The translations under genes and the position numbers were made by a program. Below, one piece after another: positions 39,401-54,400 of a stretch of 64,000 nucleotides of DNA; within the stretch, counting starts at the first letter, position 1, and every line of letters starts with the position of its first letter. The notes under the pieces were generated by a model that had not been told where the DNA came from, did not search any database, and saw nothing but the letters and a program-made list of their open reading frames with translations. The DNA comes from Chelonoidis abingdonii (Eukaryota; Chordata; Testudines; Testudinidae): NCBI RefSeq assembly GCF_003597395.2, contig NC_133777.1, positions 15,320,959-15,384,958 on the forward strand, in the 5' to 3' direction.

Positions 39401-42400
39401 TCTAAAGTCACCTCTGAACAGCTTTCCACAGGCAAGCCCCCAGAAAAACACAGTGTTTTGCAGCTCAGGGACTTTAATGACACTGTTAGGATGGTTTCAG
39501 AGCCAGACCGGCCTTTGGAGACCTTGGAGTTTTGGGCAGATGAACTTTACAAAAAATACTAACATAAGAAAATTCATGCTCCTGGAGAGAGCACTGAAGT
39601 GAACAGTTGTTCTAAGTGAAGAAAACAAGAAAACAGACACTATAACAAGGCAAAACAGAAAGCACTAGCTTGATATACCAGTGGCTTCTTCCTATTACCT
39701 CTTATTTTTTCAGAAAACATATTTTCTATCTTCAAGTGTAAAGCAGATAACAGCACAACTGATCATCTTCATTTTTTCCTACTCATTATAAGAATCAAGA
39801 CTCCTTAGTATTTTGATAATGAATGTTTGAGATTCAAATCCTTTAGGCAGAGCCTTGCTAATTTAGGAGTAAATACAGTGTGCTAACAGAGAATGTGACT
39901 TAACGCTACTTTAACACTGGAAGTCTGAATATCCCCATACATCATACTAATATACTGGTCAAGCTTCCTGGCAATGAGAAAATTGAAGGGATAAAAGAGA
40001 AAAAAAAATCACCAGGTTTATTTCTGGTAACTGCATTCATGGCTCTACAGCTCATTAACTTAGCAAAAATATTTGTCTGCAGCAGTCGGTGTCTACTGAT
40101 GAAACTCAGTCCTTCAAGGAACAGTAGGCTTTACATATTTACAGTCTAATTCACAGGAAAATTACTGACATGTTTCACCTCCCCATCCAATTAACCTTTG
40201 TGCTGTGGGCATTTCAACAGCAGCACCTTTCAGTTTAATACATGCTCTTATCACTGGGGATGAGTAGGATTGTTTGTTTAGTGGGCACATCCAGATGAAA
40301 GCTTGGTTTTACTTGGTTCATGTGTCACTGGAGCAACAGGTAGAGCACCCAGAAATAAATGGTGATTTTATTGATTTATTGTATTTTTCTTAAATTCGTT
40401 TGCTTCTCTAATTTCTTAAAGCTCTCATTCTTTTTTCATTGACTATTTCTTTTGCAGCTGATGCTTTACCCTATCCTTCAATTTGTCCTTCCCCACTGAT
40501 TGACAGTGGATAAAAAAATACTCATGGCATCATTGACATGCTCGCATCCAATCGCTTTTCTTGCAAGGTGATATTTTTAAAAATAAAATAAAGAAAATAT
40601 TTAGCTCCAAAATAGTTGCTGATTCCAGATCTTTATTTTAATTTCAAGAAAAACACCTTTTTTTAACTTTACGTTTCACCTTTAAGAGATTTATTACTAT
40701 TATGAGCTATTTCTCATACCACTTTTTCATGTAGAGGAGTCTGATTAAATAAATGTCTTCATATTATACAATTCAATTATAACAGTTTTACTCCTTGGAG
40801 TAATTTAAAAAGGGAATCCTGTGGCACCTTATAGACTAACAGACATTTTGGAGCGTGAGCTTTCGTGGGTGAATACCCACTTCGTCAGACGCAGGTCTGA
40901 CCTGCGTCTGACGAAGTGGGTATTCACCCACGAAAGCTCACGCTCCAAAACGTCTGTTAGTCTATAAGGTGCCACAGGATTCTCTGCTGCTTTTACAGAT
41001 CGAGACTAACACGGCTACCCCTCTGATATTTAAAAAGGGAGTTACTGTAAATTAAAGTCACAACCGGTGATGGTAAAGTTATTGCATAGTAGTATTTGCA
41101 AGTATATTTTTGTATATATTTAAAAAACATCATCAAAAGTTTTAGATTTTAAAAAACTGTAGGTAATAATATTGAAAATAATTTGAGTGGTAACAGACTT
41201 ATCTGGATGTTTTTTGTGCTAAAATATTTCTCGTTCCTGAAGTCTTGTCTTAAGAAATCCTTTCAGTTGAGGTGAGCACTGCCACATATTGTTGAATGGA
41301 TAATGTATCAGCTCTTCAAGTCATCTTTCAAATTGTCTCAACTATGAATACTGTGCCTGTTAAGCCATTTATGTCTTCAAACAACAGGAAGAGGCTCTGC
41401 TTTTTCACTTAGGAACACAAAGAGGGTATTTGAGGATTTTGCAGCGTTCGTAACATCTGCAGATGAAGTAATGAAGACAACCACATAGGAAGCCTTCCGG
41501 CCATAGGCCACAGAGCTGGGGGGGATTGGGGAGGGAACACAGGCAATGGCCCAACCACTTTTTGGCCAGGCCAAACCTGACAGGTGCTGTAACCCCACAC
41601 ACAGCTTGCAACGCTACTTACTCAAATTGGAGGGAGTGTGTATAAGGGCTCATGGGAAGGAGGGCCAGGCTGCTGGTGGGGGAGGCACCTCAGAGCGAAA
41701 CAGACGGGTCAGGCAAGGAGGGCAAATTTATGGGGGTCTCCACTTTAAATGGCCCTCTGCAGCCCTTGCTCCCAGCATTGTGTTCTAAGGGCCCCACTGC
41801 AAGAGGTGCCAAGCACCCCCAACTCCCATTGATGTCAAAGGAAATTGAAGGTGCTTAACACCTGAAACTATGGGGTCCTGAAGTAGCTAATTAGCAATGT
41901 GTCCAATAACTCTCCCCCCAAGGCTACAATATTTTAGGAGGTGGCCCCTACTGCTGAGCTTATTAGAATGTATTCTTAATAAACTGATACTCCCAAAGCA
42001 CTTGTGCCCATACACTCTTCTGTTCACTTGGTTGTTACTAGCACAGAAGGAGAAGTAAAAAGTTGAACAACTGAGTGAATGTATGGACTATGAAATCACT
42101 ACATAATAGTTCCTATCAATATTAATAAATCTATCTACAATCCACAGCCATTTTCACATCAGTTCCTATAAAAACAGCGTGATACGAGACCATACCAGCT
42201 ATTGTGGCTGGAGGCATTCTGCCTACAGAGAACAGCAAGGTGGGGAAGCACATGCAGTAGCTATCATTGTTGCATCTTTTTCCAAGGGTGCTACAACCAG
42301 CTGTCACGGATTCACAGGTCCAGTGCTCTTGAACAGCTCTGGAACAGCCCCTTGGAGTGTCTCAGTCTTCGTATTTCCTGTCAGTGCCAGCCTCAGCCCT

Positions 42401-45400
42401 AGCGTCTAGCTACCATAGATGGAGGTGAGCCCTTGCTCTGCCTTCAGTGTACTTCCCCTCTATCTAGTGCTGCTGGCTGTGCTTCAATTCCCACTGACCT
42501 TGCACTCGGGATCATCAGGATCCTGGCTGCCTCTGAGCTGGTGCAAGGTTCCTCTTATACAAGAGCAGCCAGAAGCTGGCTCTGAAATTGAGTAGATTTT
42601 GGTCTTTAAATCAGTCTTTTAAAACAAAACAAAGAACATTTTAAAAAAAAACTAGAACCAAAGTTTAGAGTCTGTTCTAATCAGGAAAATGGCTACCCTT
42701 TGCAGCTGGCTCCCTCATTAAACAAAATGGATAACCAAGCCACATCAACTTCAAAAGAGTGTGCAAAAAAATCAGAGCAGCTTAGAGCTGCAGTGCCAGC
42801 ATGGTACAAACTGCCAGAGGCTTCAGAATCCCGAACTCTGAGGTGTTTTTATATTTAATTAAAATAAACTAAATACAAAAAAACCCACATAAGAAAGTTA
42901 TTATGGAATAACTAGTCTTTTTAGCACATGCACATTTCAGCTATAGGCTATTTTGTTTAAAATAACCCTTTCAACATTCTGACAGAAAATTTTCATACAA
43001 GTAACAAAACACATTTTATAACGTGTATTACAAGAATAAGATAACTGTACTTCTCTGCCAAAGTACTCCTCTCATTTGTATACCTCAATGAGTCTGAAGG
43101 ATGCTGTGAAGCAATCTGAAACACTAACTATCATTGCGTTGCTTTACAAAGTATATATTCTTATTTTGCAGAAGAATATCAAGGGGGAGATAGTAAATTA
43201 TTAACACCATAATGTACAAGCATACATTATGTACAAGTAAAGTCCCACCGGGGCTAAAGTTAGTGACATTACATGAGAAGAATAGTGCTATAAATTTGAT
43301 TTAAGAAACAAATGAAGAAAAACAAAAAAAGAATGAGCAACTGAACAAGGCGGGGGGAGCTGGAAAGCCATCAGGTACGTACCTCCTAATGCAGAATAAG
43401 CAGAGACAGCCAGTCACAGAACAGAAAGGTGATAGGTCATAGGCCATAAGGAAAACAAGAAGGCACATTTAAACCACTCATTAAAAATCATAGCCAAAAC
43501 CAAACCAATAGAAACTCACAAATAATATGGAAAAATGAAGACATACAAAAACAACTATTTGAAAATAAATGCATTGCTTTTTGCGCAGAAAACTGAGTTG
43601 ATGTGATTGTACAGTTTTCTCGAATGGTTTCACATAGATTTGTTATTTTTCAGTCACTGGGATTTGTAAAAAGTAAATGGAGCTTCCTTTCTGCAGCGGA
43701 GGTTTCAGTTCTCAAGTACCAGAAATCAAACTCCACTTCAAAATTCAAGTGACAAGATTACGTCTCCTTGTTATATGTCTCAGAATTAGCAATTACACAA
43801 AACAGTGTAAAGGATTTATTGATATTTAGATCATATGTTTTTAAGCAGGAATTATTACTAATTTAATCCTATTAGATTTACAACAAAGCAGTTAGCAAGG
43901 AAAGTGGCGTACACATCACTCACACACAAAGCAAGTATCATAGAAACTGCTCTTCTACTAACCTAATTTCAGTAGCCAACCTTCTCTGTCTGGATTAAAA
44001 AATGTATGTGTTAGATCATTTCCGTCATCTTCTGGAATTTTAAATGGCTCATTTTTAATACTATCATACAAATTCTGGAAGAAAACAAAAAAAATTCAGC
44101 AACATGTACATCAGATAACTAAGAGATTCCATTCTCTCTGACTACTTATGCTCAAATGAACTAGGAACATCTCCCAGAGAAACTGGAACCATCCTTCTCT
44201 AAGCAGTATTCACCACAGTCTACAAATAAAGTAAGTTAAAAGCAGATATCGTTTCTTTGCAAATAAGTGTCCCTTTTTGAAGATTTCCTGTGTATTTCTC
44301 GGTAAAGAAATAGCCTTCCTTAAGAAGTCTGGCACTCATTTTTTCCAGAGCTTTCATATTCTCAATAGTTTTGTTCAATACAAGTTTCACTAAAAAAAAA
44401 ATTGTTTTGAAAAATATTAGACATCACTAACTTCAAAATCTCAATAAAATGTTTGGCATCTTTGTATCATTACTTTTCTTCCACAGTATGTCATGATGAC
44501 CGTCTTTGGAACGTCAGTGATCACTACTATTTTCCCTCCTTTATTCTCCCCACACTCAACCTTATGTTGAATAGAGCAGATTCCAATCAAGACAGACTGG
44601 CTGTAGTGATATATCCAATAAACACTGCTCAAAAAGCCAAAGAGGTTGCTTGTTGAGTGAAGCAAGGTGTTTCTTCCTCTCAGTCCCTCAAGAGGCTGAG
44701 TTATGTCGCAAGGTCACGGTACTTGGCTGTCAAAGCTGCATCACACAAAATGATCTCGAGACACTAATTGACAGATTAGTCTGAGAATCATTGCACTTGC
44801 TTCGAAGCCCCAGTTAAAAAACCACAGGGTTCCACTTGGTCATCTTAATGCGACTTACCCGTAGCAATTCTTCTGGAAGGTCCCCACCTTCATTAATGCC
44901 ACGATTCATAGATATAAACCGCTCCACTGTTGGTTTATCTCTTACATTATGGTTGTGTAGACTAGTATTTAACATAATGATTGCAAATGATAGCACATAA
45001 CATGTATCTGAAATAACATTGAAAAGGAATTATTGCTCTGTGTACTGTATATACAGTAGCCTGTAAAAGAAACCCCAGGCAGTTCTGAATAGCAAAGTGA
45101 GGGAATTATGTGTGTCCCCTCCTCGCCTCACAAAAAAACAACAAAACCCTACATACAAGAGTAAGTCTTGAGTTCTTTGGTCTGAACCATGGACATGTAT
45201 ATATTTTCTAAAAAGAGAAAATGACCTAAGGATTCAGATGAGTGGGAAACTTTTGAATGCTCCCTTTAAACACTGGACCTGTCAACATTCAAACATGCCA
45301 TCTATCAGCTGAGAGTTTGTATTTGCTTTCGGTGACACAAATCATGTAGGTAATTTGTGCACATTTTATCTTCAAACATTTTTGCCCCAGGTTACTCCCC

Positions 45401-48400
45401 ACCCCTTGCTCCTTCAACACTGTGCTGGGTTTGTAAATCTGTTTTAAAGGGTCCAGGTTTAAATGTTCAGTTATTTCCCCCTCTTTTTTTTTTTTTTTTT
45501 TGCCAAGTGGTTCTCCTAACGTTAGTCCCTTCAGTTTTATTTTTAACGAGTTTTGCTTTTGCATTTATACTTCAGACATAGGTGATGAGGCATAACATTC
45601 TGGCATTTGCAGAAACTGATTCCCAAAAATAATCCCAGAAATATTGCTTATTTTGATGCAGCAGCATTTTGCTGTAGCATCTTCTACCTTTCATTTTGTC
45701 CCATCTTACTACAGCTCTTTGGAGGCATTTGTATGATATGTTGCACTTTATCAATAGTTTATTTAAACCATTGTTTTAACACTGCTAGGAGAAAAGATGT
45801 TTTTGATCCAATCTTGCGCCTCTTACTTAGAAATAAGAAGTAGTGCAGGATTAGGTTCTTTGTTTTGCCCACACCTCAGAACATTCTTGTTTTTCATTTC
45901 ACATATTGTCTTAGCCTGGACTTCCAAGTTTGCTGCTTTCTCTTTCAATTCTAGACAGTTTATTACATCATTTGTCAGATCACATGTTAAAGGTGATTCT
46001 GATAGAAAATGTATCATGACTAACCTGTAGACTGAAAGACTCCAGGGTTACAAAGGCAATAGCGTGAAGCAAAAGCTTCCATCATACGATCAATTTTCTG
46101 AGCCTCTCCTGGAAGTCTGAAACTCCACAGGAATTGCCTATGAAAGGGAAGTATAACCACTTCAGTAAAACAAGATCCATTCCAATATTTATACATTAGA
46201 CATATATTGGCAATAATCAGCTTCTAAGCAGAAATTAGTAATTTGTAAATAAAATGAGAAGTTATTTTAAAACAAATCTCAAAATTCAACTCATAAGTAA
46301 TTAAAATATTTTAACTCAGCACTCAGCCAACAGCACTGCATGCTCACAGGTAAGACAACATATTCTGGGAAGACCACGTATTCTGGTATAAATTTTGCAA
46401 TTCTCTCCTTTTCCATGTTGTCAGAAGCGGGAAATACACAGGAGGCCACGCTTTCCAGCTAGCTGTACCACAGTGCTAAAAGGAGCATATTCTTCTCAAG
46501 ACTTTGTTGAAAGGAAAAGAGGGCTGTATTATACACAATGGCCCAGAACCAAAAAAGTTGGACTAAAACCCAATATCTTCATTTGAACCAACCAGACATA
46601 ACAAGTCAATGCTTTGGGATAGCGAGAGCCCCTCTTGACTGGGATGGATAAGGGACAGACTATGCTATCATGGCCAGATCTTAAAAAGGAAATGTGACCT
46701 CTCGCTATCACTGCAATGGGATTTAAATCAGATACAGGAAATAAAGTGTTCCGATTACAAGTATGAAATAAAAGTAGGTTTTGCCTTCTTCTTGGATGCC
46801 CTTTAAAAAAAATAAAAATCGAACTGACAGGGATACAAACCTGCAATAAAATGTTAAGCAAAATGATTGCACAAACTGATCTTAAATTAAAAGGACTGTA
46901 GATTACAAATAGTGATTAAAATAAGATCCAAAATAGTACAGAACAGCAATATTGGCATTAACACAGAGTTTATAGGAAAGTGATATTCTCAAGTGCTGTA
47001 CCACATAAAATGTTTTTCACACTTCCTGTTGCCATCATCAGTTTAGGAATTATTATTCGTGTTCTTAAGTTCAACCATCAAAGCTACAACTGTAAGGCAA
47101 AGTTAGGGCAGATAGCACAGCCTCTTGTTTGTGGCTCTACTTCTTTGAAGTTGGCCAGCTGAAACAATTGTACATTCTTAAAACAGGAAGTAAATGCGAG
47201 ATCCACATCCATAAGATAATGACATCAAAAAAGAAACCAAGGATTAGATATAAAAAAGTGCCAGTCTAAAAAACACTTCCAGTGACTGGTATTTTTACAA
47301 CACTTCTATACAGAGACTGAATCTGCTTTCAGAAGGGATGCCCTGTTGACATTTTAAACACTAAGCATCACAATGCATGAAAGTGAAGACCAAGAATATT
47401 TGCAAGCAAAACAGAGTATCTTAGGACATTTGCAATGGGTCACAGAACCTTTCATATCCAAGCTGCCAGTTCTAAACTACTCCAGATCAGCAGTGACTGA
47501 AAAAAGTTACATCAGATTACTGTCTGGTAGCATAAATGAAGTTAATTTTAATGGTCTAAACTCATTCCTAATAGACACATATCTCAACACAAATGGGCCC
47601 CTTACTGGCAGTCTCAGAGAGAATGCAGAGTTGACTGGGCATGGGAGAGTGAACTAGCACTACCTATGCTGTACCTCTTCAGTGCATGAAGTGAAGAATT
47701 TCACCTCAGAAGCAGCAATCCAACACTTGCCACGTGTTCGAAAGCGAGCTGGTCTGAGAAACTTGGATTGAGCCATATTTTGTTGAAATATGCAGTTTTG
47801 TCAAAATGCTTCATGAAATCGAACCAATTTTGCACAAGTTTTGTTTACAAAAACAAAACAAAAAAACAGGAAGAAGTCCTGACAATCAGGGCCAGCTCCA
47901 GGCACCAGTTTATCAAGCAGGTGCTTGGGGCGGCAACTCGGGAGTGGGGCGACACTTTCAGGGATTCAGCGCCAATTTGGCAAAGGGTCCCTCACTCCCG
48001 CTCCCAGTGAAGGACCTCCCACTGAATTGCCACAGATCGTGATCGCGGCTTTTTTTTTTTTGGCTGCTTGGGGCGGCAAAACCCCTGGAGCCAGCCCTGC
48101 TGACAATGTCAAAGAGTCAAAATCAAAATAAACCTTTCAATTTGTCTAAATGAAGCATTTTGAACAATCTGAAATAATTCTTTAAAAGGAATTTTCCTTT
48201 GGAGAATTTTGAAATTTTTGGTTTTCACTGCAATTTGGAATGAGGCTAAATTTCAAAATCTTTAAATTCTTCACATAGCTCTAGTACTAAATTCACTTGC
48301 AGCATATTTTAGGTACAGAAACCAAGTGAAAGCAAAAGCTTGCCAGACTAATATAAAATAAGAGAGAACATTTTACGTAAAGGATGCATGAAATCAAGCA

Positions 48401-51400
48401 GCTTCCTAAACCATATTGTACTACAGTTGTTGTTGTTTGTTCGTTTGTTTGTGTTTGGTTTGATAACTTTATGGATTTGGTACAACATAACTCAAGTTTT
48501 GCTGCAATAAATCAATATTGGTCAATTTTAGTATTTTTCACACCCTTTCAGTTTCACTTATAAAATTCAAGATTTGTGAAAACTCAAGTGAAAATAATAC
48601 TGCATATATAGATAAGTCACTGTACTCCCCACTGTCCTATATGATAAAACATAAATGTTTTGCATTCCCTGTATAGCATCTAAACTGAATTTTCATTCTC
48701 TGGGAAACTTCTGTTCTCAATTACTCAGGATTTACATTGCTGTCTCTCCATTGGTGATTAGATCAAGCAATGGTGGGTCCCCCTGAAAAACTATTTGATG
48801 AGTCCTAAATACAAAGCTTGTCTACTTCCCACAAGCCCCAAACTGCTCTGCCTGAACAGCTAGATATGGTAGGGGAAAGCAGTAGGAAATAACTGCAAAT
48901 GGTGCACTTCTGGGGAGAGTTAAAATCTCTTATTCATTTGCACCTTTTAAAAAAAGCGATGCCCACATTCACATCGCTAGGTCATTTATTAACCAGGTGT
49001 TCCTCTCTATAGTACCTTCCCCTTTGCCAGGTTTTATTCTGCATTTGTGTGAAATCATTAATTTCATGGATTAAGAGTTCAAAGGCAATGTATATGCAAA
49101 CAAGCAAAAAAGAGGGAAACGAAGATTTGTTTACTAACAAAATACAGAGTAAATCATACATTCAAGTCAAAGGTCAGCTGCTGTAGTTAATCATCATCAT
49201 CATCATCATCTATATACTTAGATTTAATTAAATATGAAGTTTGAAAAAGACAATTAAAATGCACTCACCTTAAGGCTTGTACAAGATTGAGATCAGCAAA
49301 CTCATGGAGTTCAACAAAAGCCTGAAGAACTTTAATATTAAATTCATCTCTGAGAAAAAGAAACAAAATGACAATAGAGAATTACTACACCAAACCATAA
49401 ACTTCAAGAGCTGCTTCAAGAACTGCTTCCTATTAATGCAAAGGATAGGAAAAAAAAGAAAGAAACTGACCAGGCAAATAGAAGCCATCATTAATATTCC
49501 TAACACATATTTAGCTTTGGGATATTTTAAGTGCAAAATTCTTCTCCCAGTTTTGCTAAAATGAAATTTAACCTAGTAGGACTAGAAAGCGTTGCTGCTG
49601 CCATTAAAAACAGGAGCTGGCAAGAGCCTGTCACTCTACAATGATTTTAACTCTTTATCTAAATGATCTTCGAAATGACTTATTCTCTTTGCTCAACAGT
49701 TATTGTTGCACCTGTCTTGAAATGGGAACCTCAAGCAGTCTGGATAAATTAATGGAAAGACTAGAGAGTTCCATGGTATCTTTTATATGTTCAGCTATAA
49801 TCCTTTGCTGAAAATGCTGTTTTGTAACTTCTTACAGAAATATTCCCAGAAAAAAAACGGTTACTAACACAGGCACCAGTTTCCTCCTTTCCCTGGGGGT
49901 GCTCAACCCCTGCTCCAACCCACACCCCACCCCTGCTCCATCTCAAGCCAGGCCTCCACTCTACCCCTTCCCTCAAGGCTCCACCCCACCTCTTCCCCCC
50001 CCACCACCTCTTCCCACCCAGTTCTGCCCCCTCCCCCAAGCGCGTCCAGTTCCTACTCGTCCCCCTCCACACGTTGCGGAACAGGTGATCCCATCTGGCG
50101 GGAGTGGGGGAGCTGGCTGCTAGTGGGCGCTAAGCACCAAGCACCCACGAATTCAGCACCTATGGTTACTAACTTTCCATAACTCTTGTTCTTCGAGATG
50201 TATTGCTCATGTCCCTTCCATGCTAGGTGTGTGTGTGCCGCATGCACTATTGCCAGAGATTTTCCCCTTTGTGGTATCTATTGGGCTGGCTCTAACACTC
50301 TCTGGAGCCACACGCTTATACGCCAGTATAAGGGGCCTCACTGGACCCGCACCATCTCAGTTTCTACTTGCCATTGACTCTGACAGAGCGGTAGGAGGGC
50401 GGGTATGGAATGCATATGAGCAACACATCTCAAAGAACAACAGTTACAGAAGGTTAGTAACAGTTTTTTCTTCTGTGAGTGCTTGCTCATGTTCATTCCA
50501 TCATTCCATGCTAGGTGATTCACAATCAGTACCCCAGGAGGTGGGCTCGGAGTTTACAAACATGCTGATTGCTACACTGCTCTTCTGAAACTGGCGCTGT
50601 CTCGGGCCTCCTGGATGATGACATAGTGGGACACAAAGGTATGCACCGAAGATTAGGTCGCAGCTCTGCAGATGTCCTGGATTGAGACCAGCGCGAGGAA
50701 TGCTGTTGACGAAACTCAGGGCCGGCACTTCCATTTAGGCGACCTAGGCGGTCGCCTAGGGTCCCAGGATTTGGTGGGACGGCATTTTGCCGCCCTCGGC
50801 AGCAATTTGGCGGCAGGGGTCCTTCCGTGCTCCGGGTCTTCGGCAGCAATTCTGCGGCGGGTCCTTCACTTGCTCCAGGACCCGCCGCCAAAGTCCCCCA
50901 AAGACTGGGAGCGCGGAAGGACTCCCCCGCCGCAGAATTGCCACCAACGACCGGGAGCGCAGAAGGACCCCTGTCCAGGGCACCAAAAACCCTGGTGCCG
51001 CTCCTGACGAAACTTGGACTCTCATGGAACGAACAGTTATGATGGCCAGAGGTGGAATATTCACTTGCTTGCAGCAAGCCTGAATAGAAGTAGCAGGGCT
51101 ACTAAAGGCTTGACAGGGGAGAGCCCATGAGCTTTGACAGGACCAGATTTAAGTACCATGGGGGAGAGAAGGGGGGAAGGGTTGGTTTGCAAACTTGAGG
51201 ATACAGTCTTTCCAAGCCCTTGAGAAACCAGATCGTTATTTTGTGTACCTTAACAAATGAGAGGGCCAGGTCCTGCTGTTTTAAGGGGAGCAAACAGTCC
51301 AAGACAGACTGAAGGGAAGGATCGAGATGGAAAGAGATCATATTCGGAAGCCCAAAAAGCAAAACATTTCCACTTGCCTAAGTAGAGAGCCTTGGCGGAA

Positions 51401-54400
51401 GGCTTTCTACAACCTAGCAAGACCTGCCAAACCTGTTCCAAGCAGGGTTGTTCTTCAGGGTTCAGCCATGCAGCAGTTAGATGCAGGGAGGTGAGGTTCA
51501 GATGAAGTAACCAGCTGTGGTCTTGGGAAAACAGATGCAGATGGAGTGGGAGAGAAAGTGGAGCTGTCACTGAGCGGTCCAGGAGCATTCTGAACCAATA
51601 CTGGCACAGCCACACTGGTGCTATCAGGGTAACTCTTGCCTTGTCCAGTTTGATTTTTAGACGAACCGTGTGAACCAAGGAAATCAGGGGAAAGGCATAC
51701 AGTAGGTGGCCGGGTCACAAGAGCAGGGAGACATCGGAAAGGGAGCCTAAGCTGTGCCCATGCAGCAAACAAGACTGCTGACATTTTCTGTTCTGCCTGG
51801 TGGTGAGCAGGTTCACCTGGGGAGGCCCCCCACTTTTGGATGATGAATCTGGCGATCTCTGGGTGATGGGACCACTCGTGATGAGAGGAGAAGGATCAGC
51901 TACAGTGATCCACCAATACATTCCGGCCTCCCGAGAGTGCGACGCCTCGAGGTGGAGTGTCTCGCACACAAGTCCCATAGGTGGACAGTTTATTGAAACA
52001 GGGCCAAGGATGGAGCCCTTCCTTGCTTACTGCTATAGAATGTGGCCACCGTATTGTCTGCCAGGACTTGTACCACCATGCCTGAGATCTGGGGAAGGAA
52101 CAGTTGGCATGCTAAGCGAACCACCCTGAGCTCCCTGATGTTTATATGCAGGGAGAGTTCTTCCTGGGACCGAAGGCCCTGAGGTTGTTGAGGTGGGCTC
52201 TGATACATCTGAGACTAATACCGACGGTTGTGGGGTAACAAAGGGCACTCTCATCGTTGCCGACCTGGGGTCTTTCCACCAGTGCAGGGAGGAGAGGGTC
52301 TGTGAGCACTGAGTTCATGTGGTGTCTGCTCAGGGAATAAACTCATGCTAGCCACATCTGGAGGGGTCTGGGCCACGTATTGAACTACGTAAGTACAAGC
52401 CACCATGTGACCCAGTAGCCTGAGGTACACCCTGAACAGCTGCAATTGGGTGGGCCACGACTTTGGATATCAGGTCTGACTTGGTCTGGAAATGGGCTTT
52501 CAGCAGGAAAGCCTGGCTTGGATCGAGTCGAGCACCGCCCTGATAAATTCTATTCTCTGAACCGGGACAAGAATTGACTTCTGCTTGTTTATCAGCAGGC
52601 ACAGTGTCCTAAAGGTGACTTAGGCCACGTCTACACTACGGGATAATATCGAATTAGCTAAAATTAGTTTTATAAAACTGATAATATAAATTCGATTTCA
52701 TGTGGCCACACTAGGCACAGTAATTCGGCGTTGTGCGTCCATGGTCCGAGGCCAACATCGATTTCTGAAGCGTTGCATTGTGGGTAGCTCTTCCGTAGCT
52801 ATCCCATAGTTCCCGCAGTTTCCCCTGCCCCTTGGAATTCTGGGTTGAATCATTATTGTCCCGGGTGGTTCTGGGTAAATGTCGTCAGTCATTCCTTCCT
52901 CCGGGAAAACATCAGCTGACAATCCTTTCACGCCATTTTTCCCTGGATTGCCCTGGCAGACGCCATAGCACGGCAACCATGGAGCCCGTTCAGTTTTTTT
53001 TTTTCCCGGCATCCGTACATTGTACTGGATGCTGCGGACAGAGAGCGATATCTTCCAGCGCTTACCACAGCAGCATTCACTTGCTTTTGCATGATAGCAA
53101 GAGATGGTTTACCAGTCGTTCTGTACTTCTAACTGCCGGAGTAAACTGGCAATCGAAAGACGGTTATCTCTCTCCCCCCTCTGTACTGTCCGCTGCTATC
53201 ATGATGTGCCTGCCCCTGGCTGAAATCGCCAGGGGCAGCAACGCAAGCAAAATTGGGAAACTGTTTGACTCCCTGAGTCAATCCCTCCCTATGTTTCTAA
53301 AAAATAGAGTCAGTCCTGCCTAGAATAAGGGGCAAGTGTAGTCAGAGAGCACAGCTGCTCCGTGGGCAGTATGGTTCACTAGGTGGGCTGCCCCTGCAAC
53401 AACTCCACTCGTTGCGTCCCCCTCCCCCAACTTCTGGGATAGCGTGCAGTGTCCTGAACATTTGTGTCATGAAGTAATAAAGAATGCAGGATAGAAACAC
53501 TGACAGTGACATAATGAGGGGAGGGCAGCTCTCCGCGTGATGTTTAGTCAGCAGAACATGTAAGCGTGTGGGGATGAGGAAGCATCAGCAATGCCTGCTG
53601 CTTTTTTATGCAGTCCAAGGCAGTACAGATCTTCTTTAACACAAGGAAAAAGGGGAGGTGCTGAATTGAAGCTCGCCCCACTTGCTATATGAAGACGGTA
53701 CTAGCCATTCTGTCCTAGCTACGGGAGTGAACAGGAAATCATTCCTGTTCACTTACCCAGGCGCCCCCATATTCAGTTAAAAGCATGTGAGTGAAACGCA
53801 GTTCGTGAGGGACAGTTACCAGTCGCTATCAGGCCGTCTTACCACTTGGTGGGAGGGGAAGAGGAGGCGGATACGGCTACTTCAACATGACTGCAGCAAT
53901 CGTGTCTTAACCCAGCAGCAATTCAGTACCATGTAGGGTACACTGAAAGAGAGGGTCAAGAAATGAATTTCTTTTCTTTTCTGGTCAACGTGGGTGGTGA
54001 GGGGGAAGAAACTGAGGAGCTATTCCCCGAGACCGACGCCAGACACGTGTTGAACCTACAGAGCACTAGGGAGCCCTCAGCCCAAAATGCAAATACTTTT
54101 CAGAGACTGCTGTGGGACGTGGGATGAGTTGGAGTCCTCAGTACTCCTCGTCCCTCCAATGAGAAGTCATTTGATTCTTTGGCTTTCCGTTACACTTGTC
54201 ATCCGGCTGGTATCTGGAGATTATTCAACGCTTATGCATTTGTCTTCTGGAACGAGCTCTGATCAGAAAGTTTTCTTCGATAAAGCTCAGATCCAGTATC
54301 TCACCGTACGGATCTGCTCGGAGCTTTATTGGATTTTGGACTGCAATCGCTACACGTGCTGAATAGAGCTCACCGCTGGGCAAACAGGAAATGTTATTCA

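Noticed and set aside
40814..40982. Palindrome as a CRISPR-like or replication-origin structure
   Set aside because: Only two arms of a known type of dispersed repeat, with no array or spacers, in an intron of a vertebrate gene.
46529..46861. 110-codon - strand frame in a CYTH3 intron
   Set aside because: No recognisable domain, no consistent splice sites joining CYTH3 phases, and overlapping frames on the other strand.
50526..51077. 183-codon - strand open frame
   Set aside because: Spans the 290-bp MITE inserted in the DIRS recombinase; the frame is a chance fusion across the insertion.
52832..53323. 163-codon + strand frame
   Set aside because: Inside the Harbinger-like non-autonomous element; no transposase motif or other domain recognised and no splice context.
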